Shown: in pieces, positions 1 to 8,951 of the stretch
Numbering within the stretch: the stretch's first letter is position 1
How the letters are laid out: the number at the start of each line of letters is the position of its first letter
Origin: Cohaesibacter sp. ES.047
Lineage (GTDB): Bacteria > Pseudomonadota > Alphaproteobacteria > Rhizobiales > Cohaesibacteraceae
Reading direction: 5' to 3'
Assembly: GCF_900215505.1 (NCBI RefSeq)
Contig: NZ_LT907844.1
Location: 3,674,001-3,738,000 of the forward strand
DNA: 64,000 bases
Translations under genes and position numbers: made by a program
The notes under the pieces: model-generated
The model's input: the letters and a program-made list of their open reading frames with translations, nothing else
What the model was told of the DNA's origin: nothing
Databases searched by the model: none

Positions 1-180
1 CGTTCGATGCATTGGGGAGGGATCAACCGTTTGCAGTTGGACGGTCTCCGCTCGAAAACCGAAAAGCAATGCCTCAGAAGAGGAAGATTTGCCGCTGTTT
101 CTTGCCCTTAAATGATTGTTTTCATAAAGGTGTTTTGCTATTCTATCTATCTGATTTCATTGTAATAGTTTGGATTGATC

Positions 181-1734
181 ATGGTAGATTTAGCCAAGTT
201 GGAAAAGGCCCTTGATGCGCTCCCCAATAGTTATCGGGGCCCGGGCGGCGTCGCTGGTGTCGTTAAGGACGGAAAGGTTATTGCATCGCGTGCATGGGGC
301 TATTCAGATCTCTCCTCACACCGAAAAATGTCAGCCAAAACACGTTTGCCAATCTGTTCGATTTCAAAGCAGTTCACCTGTGGTGTCATGCTTCATGCGT
401 TCGAGGACTTCACGCCTCTGAATGAGCGATTGGCGGATCTTCTTCCCAATTTCAAAGGGACGCTGCCGACCGTCAAGGAGCTGGCCGACAACCAGTCAGG
501 CTTGCGCGACTATTGGGCTCTGACCATTCTGCAAGGGGCCAAGGCGGAACAGACTTTTGCTCGCGATGATGCGTTCAAAATGTTTGATCGGATAAAAAGC
601 TGTCACTTCGAACCTGGCACCAGCTATTCCTATTGCAATGGCAACTTCCGGCTTCTGGGCGAAGTGATCGAGCGAGAAACCGGCCGTTCTTTGCAGGGGC
701 TCTATAACGAGATCATCTGGGGTCCAGCCGGAATGAAAACCGTTGCGCTCACACCAGACAGCCGGGTGCCGGCAGATGATGTCGTTGGGTATGAAGGTAG
801 CGAGACCACCGGTTTCATGCCCGCCGATAACGGTATTTACTGGTTCGGTGATGCCGGCATTTCCGCCTCTTTGGAAGACATGCTGGCCTATGAAAGTTGG
901 ATCGACAGCTCGGTTGATGATCCAAATGGTCTTTATCAGCGTCTTTCGGTCGAGCCAACATTCAAAGATGGCAGTCCCGCAAGCTATGGCTATGGGCTGG
1001 CACATATGGAAATGGCTGGACGGAAAGTGACCGGCCATGCAGGGGCCTTGCGTGGCTTTCGCGCGTTCCGCATGCATTGTGCTGAAGAACGTCTGTCGGT
1101 CGTGGTGATTTTCAACCATGAAGCGGATACATTTGGTGCTGCGGCTTCATTGTTTCACACCGCAATCGGGCATCAGCCCGAAAGCCATAGCCCGATCCCA
1201 CTTGAGTGGGAAGGCCAATGGCTTTGTGAAGAAACTGGCATGCTCGCCCGCATAAAGAGCAATCGCTCTGGTGGTGTCCTGACATACTCCACGTCGGAAG
1301 AAGCCGTATTTTGCGATGGCGACAAGGGGTTGAAAGGTGAGGAACTGGCCATTTCCCGCAGTGGAGAGACCCTGACCATGACACGTTCGGGCGAAAACCT
1401 CACAGCCAGCCTGACGCCACTACCCACTGAGCCTATCACACCGGATTCTGATCTCGAAGGGCGTTACTATTGTGACGAACTCGACGCGACATTGACGATC
1501 GTGGCGGAGGGGGGCGGTCTCTATGCGCGCTGCGAAGGAATTCTTGGGGTGGGCATAATGGAGCGGATTCATCCGGTTGGTCCTGATGCCTGGGTCATGG
1601 TTACATTGCGCTCCATGGATGCGCCCGCGCCGGGTGACTGGACCGTTTTGGCCAAACGAGATACATCGGGCAAAATCGAAAGCCTGACAATCGGATGCTG
1701 GCTGGCCCGGAAGATTTCCTATCGCCGTCTGTAA
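181..1734 (+). CDS. dap: D-aminopeptidase (DAP, serine hydrolase family S12)
   Basis: The 517-residue protein resembles the D-stereospecific aminopeptidase of Ochrobactrum anthropi over its whole length, by recall of that sequence. It releases N-terminal D-amino acids from peptides and amides. The penicillin-binding fold motifs are visible: SxxK as S60-I-S-K63 after LPIC, YxN in the stretch YSYCNGN near residue 150, and HxG in GHAGALRG near residue 285. The remaining part, to residue 517, matches the two beta-barrel domains of DAP, ending in GCWLARK. An in-frame TTG lies two codons earlier, but ATG at 181 gives the natural N-terminus. The gene converges on a peptide transporter operon, which suggests use of D-amino-acid peptides. 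Confidence 0.9.
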   Translation: MVDLAKLEKALDALPNSYRGPGGVAGVVKDGKVIASRAWGYSDLSSHRKMSAKTRLPICSISKQFTCGVMLHAFEDFTPLNERLADLLPNFKGTLPTVKELADNQSGLRDYWALTILQGAKAEQTFARDDAFKMFDRIKSCHFEPGTSYSYCNGNFRLLGEVIERETGRSLQGLYNEIIWGPAGMKTVALTPDSRVPADDVVGYEGSETTGFMPADNGIYWFGDAGISASLEDMLAYESWIDSSVDDPNGLYQRLSVEPTFKDGSPASYGYGLAHMEMAGRKVTGHAGALRGFRAFRMHCAEERLSVVVIFNHEADTFGAAASLFHTAIGHQPESHSPIPLEWEGQWLCEETGMLARIKSNRSGGVLTYSTSEEAVFCDGDKGLKGEELAISRSGETLTMTRSGENLTASLTPLPTEPITPDSDLEGRYYCDELDATLTIVAEGGGLYARCEGILGVGIMERIHPVGPDAWVMVTLRSMDAPAPGDWTVLAKRDTSGKIESLTIGCWLARKISYRRL

Positions 1735-1768
1735 TTTGCGCTCTTAATCATCACCACCCAGACATGAA

Positions 1769-1806
1769 AAAGGCCGGCTGCCATATGTGAGCAGCCGGCC
1801 TTCTGT
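1769..1806. terminator. Bidirectional terminator hairpin between dap and the ABC operon
   Basis: A perfect 12-bp stem (1770-1781 pairing with 1791-1802) with a 9-nt loop is flanked by A-rich and T-rich runs. It can end dap transcription on the plus strand and the peptide transporter operon on the minus strand. Confidence 0.85.
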
Positions 1807-1902
1807 TTGTGCCTTTGATCAAGTGTTGGTTTGAACCTTTAAAACATGATCAGTGTACCGCTATTTCCTTGGGGGGGACACGGTACGCGACATCAAACTC
1901 CC

Positions 1903-3420
1903 TTATTCAGCATTCTTGACAGTGTCTTCCAGGAAGAACCGACCGAGCGGGTTCTGGTAGAAATTCTCAACGTTTTTGCTGCTAACGTTGATGAACGGGC
2001 TGTAGAACAGGTCGATCCAATGGGCATCGGCTTTGGCCAATTTCTGGATTTCGAAATACATCGCTTTCCGCTTGTCCGCATCCAGTTCGAGACGGGCATC
2101 AGCAACCAGCTGTTTGACCTTTTCGTTGTTGTATCGGGTCATGTAGTTCATGTTGACATCATGGCCCAGAACGAAGGTGGTTTTCTGATCCGGGTCGAGA
2201 ATGTCGTTGGTCCAGTACATCATGGACAGGTCATACTCGCCATCAACCAGCATATCCCAGGTCTGGCTTGCGTCCATCTTGATGAGATTGACGGTGATGC
2301 CGATTGCAGACAGCTGCTGCTGGATGAGGATGGCAACCTGTTCATCGACTTCGTTGCCGGCATTCACAAGATAGTCGAGGGAAATGTCGGACACACCGGC
2401 TTCAGCCAGTTCAGCCTTGGCCTTTTCCAGATCAAACGGACGAGCGCCATTTTCATCGCTGTGGTAAAGAGCACCAGCCGGAACATAGCTGTTGGCAACA
2501 GTCGCCTGACCGAAGGTGACGGCATCAACGATGGATTGCTTGTCGATCGCATAGTCAATGGCTGCACGGACATGAACGTTGTTGAGATAATCGTGCTCAT
2601 GGTTCATCAGCAGATGATCTTCGCGGGTGGAAGGCTCGATGTGAAGGGTCAGATCTTTGTTGGCTTTCAACTCCTCAACGCGAGAGAAGGGCACATAGAT
2701 AGCTGCATCCAGCTCGCCGGACTGCACGCTCAGCATGCGGGTGTTGTCGTCTGGCATGGAAATCCACTCGACACCATCAAGGCTTACAGTGTCGGCCTGC
2801 CAGAATTCCGGGTTCTTGGCCAGAATGACACGATCACCGCGCAGCCATTCCTTGACAGTGAAGGCACCTGAAGCAATCGGGTTCTGGGAATAGGCTTCCT
2901 GACCCATTTCTTCAAGGCCTGCCTTGGAAATGACAGAGGTTGCCGGCATCGCAAGCGTGGAGAGGAACGGTGCGGACTGTTCAGACAGGGTGATGACCAG
3001 CGTCTTGTCATCTGGTGTCTTCATGTCGGCGATGATCTTGTAACCGTCAGACCATAGGGAAAGCTCATCATCGCGAATGCGTTCCAGAGAGAATTTTGCA
3101 TCTTCAGCGGTGATGGGCGAGCCATCGGAGAATTTTGCGTCCCGGAGATGGAACGTGTAAGTCAGGCCATCGTCGGAGATGTCCCAGCTTTCGGCCAGAC
3201 CGGGAACGAGTTTGGAACCGGTTTTATCGACGCGTACAAGCACGTCATAAACATTCATGAACACCCAGAAGTCGATGTTCTGAGCCGTGTTGATCGGATC
3301 AAAGGTGCTGGAATCCTCACGACGACCAATGGACAGAACGCCAGCGGCATCAGCCAATGTGACGGCTCCCATGGCCATGGTAAGAGCTATAAGTCCCACT
3401 CGGGTAAATCGTTTAAGCAT
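1903..3420 (-). CDS. Peptide ABC transporter substrate-binding protein (SBP_bac_5)
   Basis: Periplasmic binding protein of the DppA/OppA family, 505 residues. A signal peptide is visible (MLKRF, then a hydrophobic stretch ending ADA-AG), followed by the family start region with SIGRREDSSTFDPINTAQN. The start was placed at 3420 because it yields the signal peptide; the longer open frame overlaps the end of the ATPase gene. It is the last gene of a five-gene operon (iminopeptidase, two permeases, ATPase, SBP). The substrate is probably short peptides, given the adjacent peptidases, but specificity cannot be read from the sequence. Confidence 0.88.
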   Translation of the reverse strand: MLKRFTRVGLIALTMAMGAVTLADAAGVLSIGRREDSSTFDPINTAQNIDFWVFMNVYDVLVRVDKTGSKLVPGLAESWDISDDGLTYTFHLRDAKFSDGSPITAEDAKFSLERIRDDELSLWSDGYKIIADMKTPDDKTLVITLSEQSAPFLSTLAMPATSVISKAGLEEMGQEAYSQNPIASGAFTVKEWLRGDRVILAKNPEFWQADTVSLDGVEWISMPDDNTRMLSVQSGELDAAIYVPFSRVEELKANKDLTLHIEPSTREDHLLMNHEHDYLNNVHVRAAIDYAIDKQSIVDAVTFGQATVANSYVPAGALYHSDENGARPFDLEKAKAELAEAGVSDISLDYLVNAGNEVDEQVAILIQQQLSAIGITVNLIKMDASQTWDMLVDGEYDLSMMYWTNDILDPDQKTTFVLGHDVNMNYMTRYNNEKVKQLVADARLELDADKRKAMYFEIQKLAKADAHWIDLFYSPFINVSSKNVENFYQNPLGRFFLEDTVKNAE

Positions 3421-3458
3421 CAATGTTAGTTCCTTCTGTTGAGCGATTTTTATTGGTT

Positions 3459-5126
3459 TTATTCTGCGAGAGCGGCGAGTTTTGTGCCGATCGGCTTGTC
3501 CGGATCGATGTTGGGGATCGCGGACAGCAAATTGGCGGTATAGTCTTGTTTGGGATTGTTGAACACGTGTTCTGTTCGGCCTGCTTCGACAATGCGTCCG
3601 TGATGCATCACGATCACGGTTTCGCAAAGCTCTCTGACGATCGCCAGATCATGGGCGATGAAGATGATCGTAAGGCCCATCTTCTCCTGAAGGTCTTTGA
3701 ACAGGGCAATGATCTGCGCCTGAATGGTGACATCAAGGGCCGCTACACATTCGTCGGCAATGATCGCTTTGGGATTGACGGCGAGGGCGCGGGCGATACC
3801 AACGCGCTGACATTGGCCACCAGACAGGCTCTTGGGTTTTCTGTCCCTGAAGCTCCTGTCGAGCCCGACCAGATCAAGCAACTCGTCGATCCGTGCGCTA
3901 ATCGCATTCTTGGCAATCTCGCCTTGGGTTTCCAGAACCTCGCGCAGGGCGGCCTCGACGGTCAGGCGCGGGTTGAGCGCGTTGTAGGGATCCTGAAACA
4001 CCATCGCGACTTCACGGCGCAGGCGTTTGAGAGCCAGATCCTTGTTGAGCGTCAAAACCGAGCCATCATAGGTCACATGCCCCGCCGTAACCGGAGTGAG
4101 GCCGATCATGGCTCTGGCCATCGTGCTTTTGCCAGAGCCACTTTCGCCGACAATCCCGACGGTGTCCCCCGGGAAGATCTGGCAACTGACACCTGCGAGC
4201 GCTTGAAACGACTGCTTGTTCGAGAACCAGCCCTTGCCGGAATTGAATTCAACTACGAGATCATCAACTTCGAAGATCGGCGCAAGCGAATGCTCATCGT
4301 CTTCGATAGCCAGACTTGTCTGAGGTGCTTCGTCAGCATCAAAGGATGGATGGGAGGCGATCAGAGTGCGAGTGTAGGAGTGAGAAGGGGAGGCAAGCAG
4401 TTTGCGCTTCTCATCCATCTCAACGATCTCACCGGCCTGCATGACGGCGATCCTGTCACAGGTCTGGGCAACGACACCCAGATCATGGGTGATGAGAATT
4501 ATCGAGAGACCCCGTTTTTCCCGCAACTCGACGAGAAGCTCCAGAATTTGTGCCTGAACCGTGACGTCAAGGGCGGTGGTTGGTTCATCCGCGATCAGGA
4601 TGTCGGGCTCACAGGCCAGAGCGATGGCTATCATGGCTCTCTGGCGCATGCCGCCCGAGAATTCATGCGCAAAGCTTCTAAAGGCGCGTGCCGGATCGGG
4701 GAAGCCAACCTGATCAAGCAGACTGACAGCCTCGGTTTTCGCCTGAGCCTTGGTGTATGTGCCGTGCCGGAAAAGACCTTCGCAGATCTGATCGCCGATG
4801 CGCATCACCGGGTCGAGATGGCTCGTCGGGTTCTGGAAGATCATGCCGATGCGCCCGCCTCGGACTTGCGTCATGGCGCTTTCATCAAGCGCCAACAAAG
4901 ACCGGCCCTGCAACAGCACGTCACCATCGGTGATGGAGAGTTTGGGCGAGGGCAACAGGCCGATGATAGCCCGGCACAGCAAGCTCTTGCCAGAGCCGCT
5001 CTCACCCACCAGCCCGACGATCTCAGACTTGCCAAGATCTAGCGTCACGTCTTTGAGCAGAGACCGCGTCTCAAGATGGTCCTTATATTCAACCGAAAGA
5101 TCCTGTACCGAAAGAAGGGCGCTCAT
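3459..5126 (-). CDS. Peptide ABC transporter, fused double ATPase
   Basis: 555-residue protein with two complete ABC ATPase domains in tandem, equivalent to DppD and DppF fused (as in GsiA/YejF). Walker A motifs are GESGSGKS in both halves (near residues 36 and 315). Signature motifs are FSGGMRQR in the first half and LSGGQCQR in the second, and the Walker B sequences read ILIADEP and AIIADE. The start ATG at 5126 overlaps the stop of the upstream permease in an ATGA arrangement, indicating translational coupling; the in-frame GTG/ATG further upstream is less likely. It powers the peptide importer encoded by its neighbours. Confidence 0.92.
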   Translation of the reverse strand: MSALLSVQDLSVEYKDHLETRSLLKDVTLDLGKSEIVGLVGESGSGKSLLCRAIIGLLPSPKLSITDGDVLLQGRSLLALDESAMTQVRGGRIGMIFQNPTSHLDPVMRIGDQICEGLFRHGTYTKAQAKTEAVSLLDQVGFPDPARAFRSFAHEFSGGMRQRAMIAIALACEPDILIADEPTTALDVTVQAQILELLVELREKRGLSIILITHDLGVVAQTCDRIAVMQAGEIVEMDEKRKLLASPSHSYTRTLIASHPSFDADEAPQTSLAIEDDEHSLAPIFEVDDLVVEFNSGKGWFSNKQSFQALAGVSCQIFPGDTVGIVGESGSGKSTMARAMIGLTPVTAGHVTYDGSVLTLNKDLALKRLRREVAMVFQDPYNALNPRLTVEAALREVLETQGEIAKNAISARIDELLDLVGLDRSFRDRKPKSLSGGQCQRVGIARALAVNPKAIIADECVAALDVTIQAQIIALFKDLQEKMGLTIIFIAHDLAIVRELCETVIVMHHGRIVEAGRTEHVFNNPKQDYTANLLSAIPNIDPDKPIGTKLAALAE

Positions 5127-5974
5127 GTCTTTGCCTCCCACATGTCGCCAAGGGCATCACCCAGAAGCGAAAAACCAAGGGCAAGAATGACGATGGACAC
5201 GCCGGGGAAGAAGGTGATCCACCAGGCTTGTGAGATGAACCCTTGTCCCTCGGCAACCATGATGCCCCATTCTGCGGCGGGAGGCTGAACACCCAGTCCC
5301 AGATAGCTGATGGCGGCACCGTTGAGCAGCACCAGAATGACGTCCGACATCGCAAAGACGATGGAACCGGTAAGGGCGTTGGGCAACAGGTGACGGAACA
5401 TGATGCGCAGTTTCGAAAAGCCGAGGCTCTTGGCTGCAACGGCAAAATCCATCGTTTTCAAAACAAGGATCTGTGCACGCACCAGGCGGGCATAGCTCAC
5501 CCAGCCGACAAGCGCCATTGCGATATAGAAACTGGTCAGGCCCGGCCCCAAAATGGTGATGATGGAGAGCATCAGAACCAAAAAGGGGAAGGCAAGCACG
5601 ATATCGATGATCCGCATCAGGATGGTATCGACAATGCCGCCCATGAACCCGGCCACAGTGCCAAGCAGGGTGCCGATGATCATCGGGAACAGCACGCCAA
5701 TCAGCGCAATCTGCAAATCGATGCGAACGCCCCAGATCACGCGGGAGAAAACGTCGCGTCCGAAGTTGTCGGTCCCGAACGGATGCAGCAGGGACGGCGC
5801 ATGAAGGCGTGCCGTTGGATCCTGCAAAATCGGGTCATAAGGAGCCAGAAGAGGCGCAAACACCGCAGCAATGACGAACAGAGCCAGAATGCAACAGCCC
5901 AGCGTGAGGGTGCTGTGATTGCTCAGAATGGCGCGCCAGTTGGGCGTAAGAAAGGAATGCTTTGTGTTCGTCAT
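5123..5974 (-). CDS. Peptide ABC transporter permease (DppC type)
   Basis: 283-residue inner-membrane permease. It has an N-terminal cytoplasmic stretch and a first membrane helix (LTLGCCILALFVIAAVFAPL). The OppC/DppC N-terminal pattern LAPYDP...HPFGTDNFGRDVFSR follows, and then the binding-protein-dependent transport domain with the EAA-loop region AAKSLGFSKLRIMFRHLLPN. Both ends overlap their neighbours: TGATG with the upstream permease and ATGA with the ATPase. It pairs with the DppB-type permease to form the channel. Confidence 0.92.
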   Translation of the reverse strand: MTNTKHSFLTPNWRAILSNHSTLTLGCCILALFVIAAVFAPLLAPYDPILQDPTARLHAPSLLHPFGTDNFGRDVFSRVIWGVRIDLQIALIGVLFPMIIGTLLGTVAGFMGGIVDTILMRIIDIVLAFPFLVLMLSIITILGPGLTSFYIAMALVGWVSYARLVRAQILVLKTMDFAVAAKSLGFSKLRIMFRHLLPNALTGSIVFAMSDVILVLLNGAAISYLGLGVQPPAAEWGIMVAEGQGFISQAWWITFFPGVSIVILALGFSLLGDALGDMWEAKT

Positions 5975-6915
5975 CAGAATTTCACCCTCGGATCAAGGGC
6001 GGCTGTCAGAATGTCTGCCGCGAAGTTGATCAAAAGGGTCGCAACCGCGAACACCATGGCTACACCCTGCACGACCATATAGTCGCGCGAGAAAATGCCT
6101 CGAACCAGCAATTGGCCCATGCCCGGCAGCGCAAAAACGCTCTCGACAACGACCGTGCCACCAATCAGCCAACCGATGTTGACCGCCAGAAGGTTGATGG
6201 TTGGTACAAGAGCGTTGGGCACGACATGGCGCCAGAAGACCATTTTTTCCGAAACCCCGCGGGCCCGGGCCGCTGTGGCCACATCCGAACTGAGACCGGA
6301 AATCATGGCAGACCTGAGGCTGCGCGTGATCACCGAGGACAGCGACAGGGCCACCGTCAACGACGGCAGGACAAGGTGGGTGAATTTATCGAAGAAGGTG
6401 CGCCCATATCCAGACACTGGCAGCCAGTCGAGCTGAATTGCAAACAGAATGATGAGCATGACCCCAAGCCAGAACTGCGGAAAACCGAGCCCGGCTGTTA
6501 CCAGAATGCGGGCGACATGGTCAGCCGCACGGCCCTGATTGCGAGCCGACAAAGCGGCTAGAGGCACGGCGATGATCAAGGACAGCAGCACCGATAACAA
6601 CACCAGCATGAGGGTCGGCTCGATACGCGTCAGGATCAGATCCAGAACGTCAATCTTATAAAGGGTTGAGCGCCCCATCTCGCCGTTTGCAAGATTCTTG
6701 AGGAAATAGAAATACTGCGTCAGCATCGATTCATCGAGGCCGTACTGCGCCCTAATCTTGGCAATGGCCGTTGGCGTGGAACGCGTGCCGAGCAACACCC
6801 GTGCCGGATCACCCGGGATGAGCCGAACGAGAATAAAGGTAACAACCGAGATGCCGAACAATACCGGCAACAGCTGAAAAGGGCGGAACAGGACAAAGCG
6901 ATAGCGACCTAGCAT
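5974..6915 (-). CDS. Peptide ABC transporter permease (DppB type)
   Basis: 313-residue permease with about six membrane helices. The DppB/OppB N-terminal hallmark FGISVVTFILVRLIPGDPA is present, and the EAA loop reads TAARARGVSEKMVFWRHVVPNAL. It starts 3 bases after the stop of the proline iminopeptidase gene and its stop overlaps the next start, so the five genes are almost certainly one transcript. Confidence 0.92.
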   Translation of the reverse strand: MLGRYRFVLFRPFQLLPVLFGISVVTFILVRLIPGDPARVLLGTRSTPTAIAKIRAQYGLDESMLTQYFYFLKNLANGEMGRSTLYKIDVLDLILTRIEPTLMLVLLSVLLSLIIAVPLAALSARNQGRAADHVARILVTAGLGFPQFWLGVMLIILFAIQLDWLPVSGYGRTFFDKFTHLVLPSLTVALSLSSVITRSLRSAMISGLSSDVATAARARGVSEKMVFWRHVVPNALVPTINLLAVNIGWLIGGTVVVESVFALPGMGQLLVRGIFSRDYMVVQGVAMVFAVATLLINFAADILTAALDPRVKF

Positions 6916-6918
6916 TGC

Positions 6919-7824
6919 TCACTCGCTGTCATATTTGGACAAGAAGGATTCAACAACGGCCATACAACTTTCTTTTTCTTCGACATGCGGCATGTGACTC
7001 GAATTTGGAAAAACATGCGCAGTCACATCAGGAATTTCGTCCCAGAAGGGCTGCAAACACTCGGTGGTAGCTTCGTCATAGGCACCGCGATACGCGAGGG
7101 TTGGCGCGCAGATCTGATGCAGACGGCCAACGGCAGACCAGTCTTTCAATGTGCCGATGACGTGAAACTCGGTCGGACCGTTCATCGTGTGATATACGGT
7201 GGGATCTTCATCCATTACATCGAATGTCTTCTGGACTTCTACCGGACGGGGCTTCATGCGGCAGACATGGCGGTCGTAGAAAACCTCCGTCGCTGCCTTG
7301 TAGTCGGGATGGTCAAGGGTGCCAGCTGTCTCGTGCAAAAGCAGGGTATCCTGAACATCCTGAGGCAGCTTCGAACGAAGCTCGGATGCACCTTTGAGCC
7401 AAACAGGCATAGAGCATGGTGAGTTTGCGATTACAAGAGCCTTCAGGCCTTCAGGTTGCTGAATTGCATGTTCTGACCCCAGAATTCCACCCCAACTTTG
7501 CCCCAGATAGGCATAGCGGTCCTGAATGCCGAGATGCGAAAGCAATGCATCCAGTTCGCCTAAAAAAAGGTCAATTGTCCAAAAATCAGGCCCTTTTTCG
7601 CGCAGGTGTGTCGACTGGCCATTGCCCAATTGATCATAATGGATGACCGGGCGCCCAGTCTTTGCCAGTTCCTTGAAACTGTCGACATAGTAATGTGCAC
7701 AGCCGGGGCCGCCGTGACCGATGACCAGCGGCAGCTTGTCGGATTTCAGATTTCCGCTAATGCGGTACCAGGTCTGGTAGCCCTGATAAGGAGAAAAACC
7801 CTCTTGTGTTTCGAAATCCGCCAC
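6919..7824 (-). CDS. pip: Proline iminopeptidase-type alpha/beta hydrolase
   Basis: 301-residue peptidase of family S33 (proline iminopeptidase / L-amino-acid amidase group). It has the oxyanion motif HGGPGCAH near residue 38, the nucleophile elbow GQSWGG near residue 109, an Asp in the region APTLAYRGAYDEAT, and a catalytic His in NSSHMPHVEE near residue 280. It removes N-terminal proline or similar residues from peptides. As the first gene of the operon with a peptide importer and downstream of a LuxR solo, it sits in the same context as pip/pipA genes controlled by XccR, OryR and PipR in plant-associated bacteria. Confidence 0.88.
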   Translation of the reverse strand: MADFETQEGFSPYQGYQTWYRISGNLKSDKLPLVIGHGGPGCAHYYVDSFKELAKTGRPVIHYDQLGNGQSTHLREKGPDFWTIDLFLGELDALLSHLGIQDRYAYLGQSWGGILGSEHAIQQPEGLKALVIANSPCSMPVWLKGASELRSKLPQDVQDTLLLHETAGTLDHPDYKAATEVFYDRHVCRMKPRPVEVQKTFDVMDEDPTVYHTMNGPTEFHVIGTLKDWSAVGRLHQICAPTLAYRGAYDEATTECLQPFWDEIPDVTAHVFPNSSHMPHVEEKESCMAVVESFLSKYDSE

Positions 7825-7888
7825 GACATGTACCTCTTATTTCTTGGTTCAGAGGTAAAGCAAACCACACTAAGGCTTTCGAAAATAG

Positions 7889-7904
7889 CTATGGAATTTT
7901 ATAG
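7889..7904. promoter_or_regulatory. Lux-box-like palindrome upstream of pip operon
   Basis: A 16-bp imperfect palindrome, CTATGGAATTTTATAG, with 6 of 8 positions symmetric lies 65 bp before the iminopeptidase start and just after the luxR-type gene. Its size, CT...AG ends and position fit a LuxR-family operator. The assignment is inference. Confidence 0.5.
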
Positions 7905-7908
7905 GTTT

Positions 7909-8682
7909 TCAATGTGTCCGATGGCTCGTTTCGAGCAATCGATAGTGTGATGCCATCACGAGAGCTTGAAATCTGTTGCGGGCACCAAGTTTTTTCGTCG
8001 CCGACGTCAGATGCAGGGTAACGGTGGGAATCGATCGGTCGATATGATGGGCGATTTCCTTTGCAGTCAGACCTTGACCACACAGTGCAAGGCATTGCTG
8101 TTCCCGCTTCGTCAGGGACACATGAGGGGTGAGAAAGGCGTCATCCTCGAAGCCGTCAATAACCGCGTCGTGCAATGCATGAGCCAGATAACCGACTGAG
8201 GAGACGGCATAATCAAGATCCGCATTGTCGATCCTGGACGTGCTCATGGCGGTAAATGTGGCCAGCGCTCCATCGGGGCAACGAATGGGTACGGTGATAC
8301 CGCATCGCATGCCCGTGTCGCACAGGTAGTTGATCACCGGCTGATGCCTGTCATCAAGAATTCTCTCCATCACATCGCTTTGCCGACCGTCATAGGTCCA
8401 TGTGAAAGGGCGCGTGATCTCACGCGAGGCATCCATCACCGGATCCTGCTCATAGTAACGTTCGGCGCACCACAGATCGACCATGTCGCTGGGAGCGTTG
8501 CGCATGTCATAGACCGTGGGGAAGATGAACTTGCCTTCATAGGTCAAAGGAACGGGTGAGAAATCATAAGTCGAAACGTCAAAACCAAAATCCTCCAATG
8601 CCACTTGTGCAACCTGCATCGCATCTTCCAATGCAATACCGGGATAAAGATTGATCAAGGCCTCCTTGTTCAAAATGCTCAT
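7909..8682 (-). CDS. LuxR-family solo regulator, plant-signal (OryR/PipR) subtype
   Basis: 257-residue regulator with an N-terminal autoinducer-binding domain and a C-terminal LuxR HTH (LTKREQQCLAL...GLTAKEIA...VTLHLTSATKKL, near 192-245). Aligning to TraR by eye around the invariant D70-P71 (here D80-P81) and W85 (here W95), the ligand residues W57 and Y61 are replaced by Met67 and Trp71. That pair is the reported signature of the plant-responsive LuxR solos. No luxI is present in the window. The start is ATG 8682, with GAAAGGAAT as the ribosome site; a TTG two codons upstream is less likely. It probably activates the adjacent pip-transporter operon. Confidence 0.85.
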   Translation of the reverse strand: MSILNKEALINLYPGIALEDAMQVAQVALEDFGFDVSTYDFSPVPLTYEGKFIFPTVYDMRNAPSDMVDLWCAERYYEQDPVMDASREITRPFTWTYDGRQSDVMERILDDRHQPVINYLCDTGMRCGITVPIRCPDGALATFTAMSTSRIDNADLDYAVSSVGYLAHALHDAVIDGFEDDAFLTPHVSLTKREQQCLALCGQGLTAKEIAHHIDRSIPTVTLHLTSATKKLGARNRFQALVMASHYRLLETSHRTH

Positions 8683-8951
8683 CGACAATTCCTTTCATGC
8701 ACGACACGGTTACCAAGCAAATGCCGTGCCACTAAAAGGGCGGGGCTTGATCACGCCTGCGCGAGCCCGAAAAAAGAGATTTTGCTAGCGATAACCGAAG
8801 GTTGTGCTTGGCCTGAAATCGCGTTGGAGAGAGCCCCTGCTGGCAAGAAACTTACGTCTGGAGACGCTGCCAGACTGCATGGAGGAGTGAGCTGACTTGC
8901 TTGCTTGGCTGTCTTGAAATCAGGCCCTTCTCCGGCCGCAGCAATGCCGCG

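Noticed and set aside
1846-2871. 341-codon plus-strand frame
   Set aside because: Antisense to the peptide-binding protein gene, with no family resemblance; a shadow frame.
3423-5042. 539-codon plus-strand frame
   Set aside because: Lies opposite the double ATPase gene, whose motifs are unambiguous; codon shadow.
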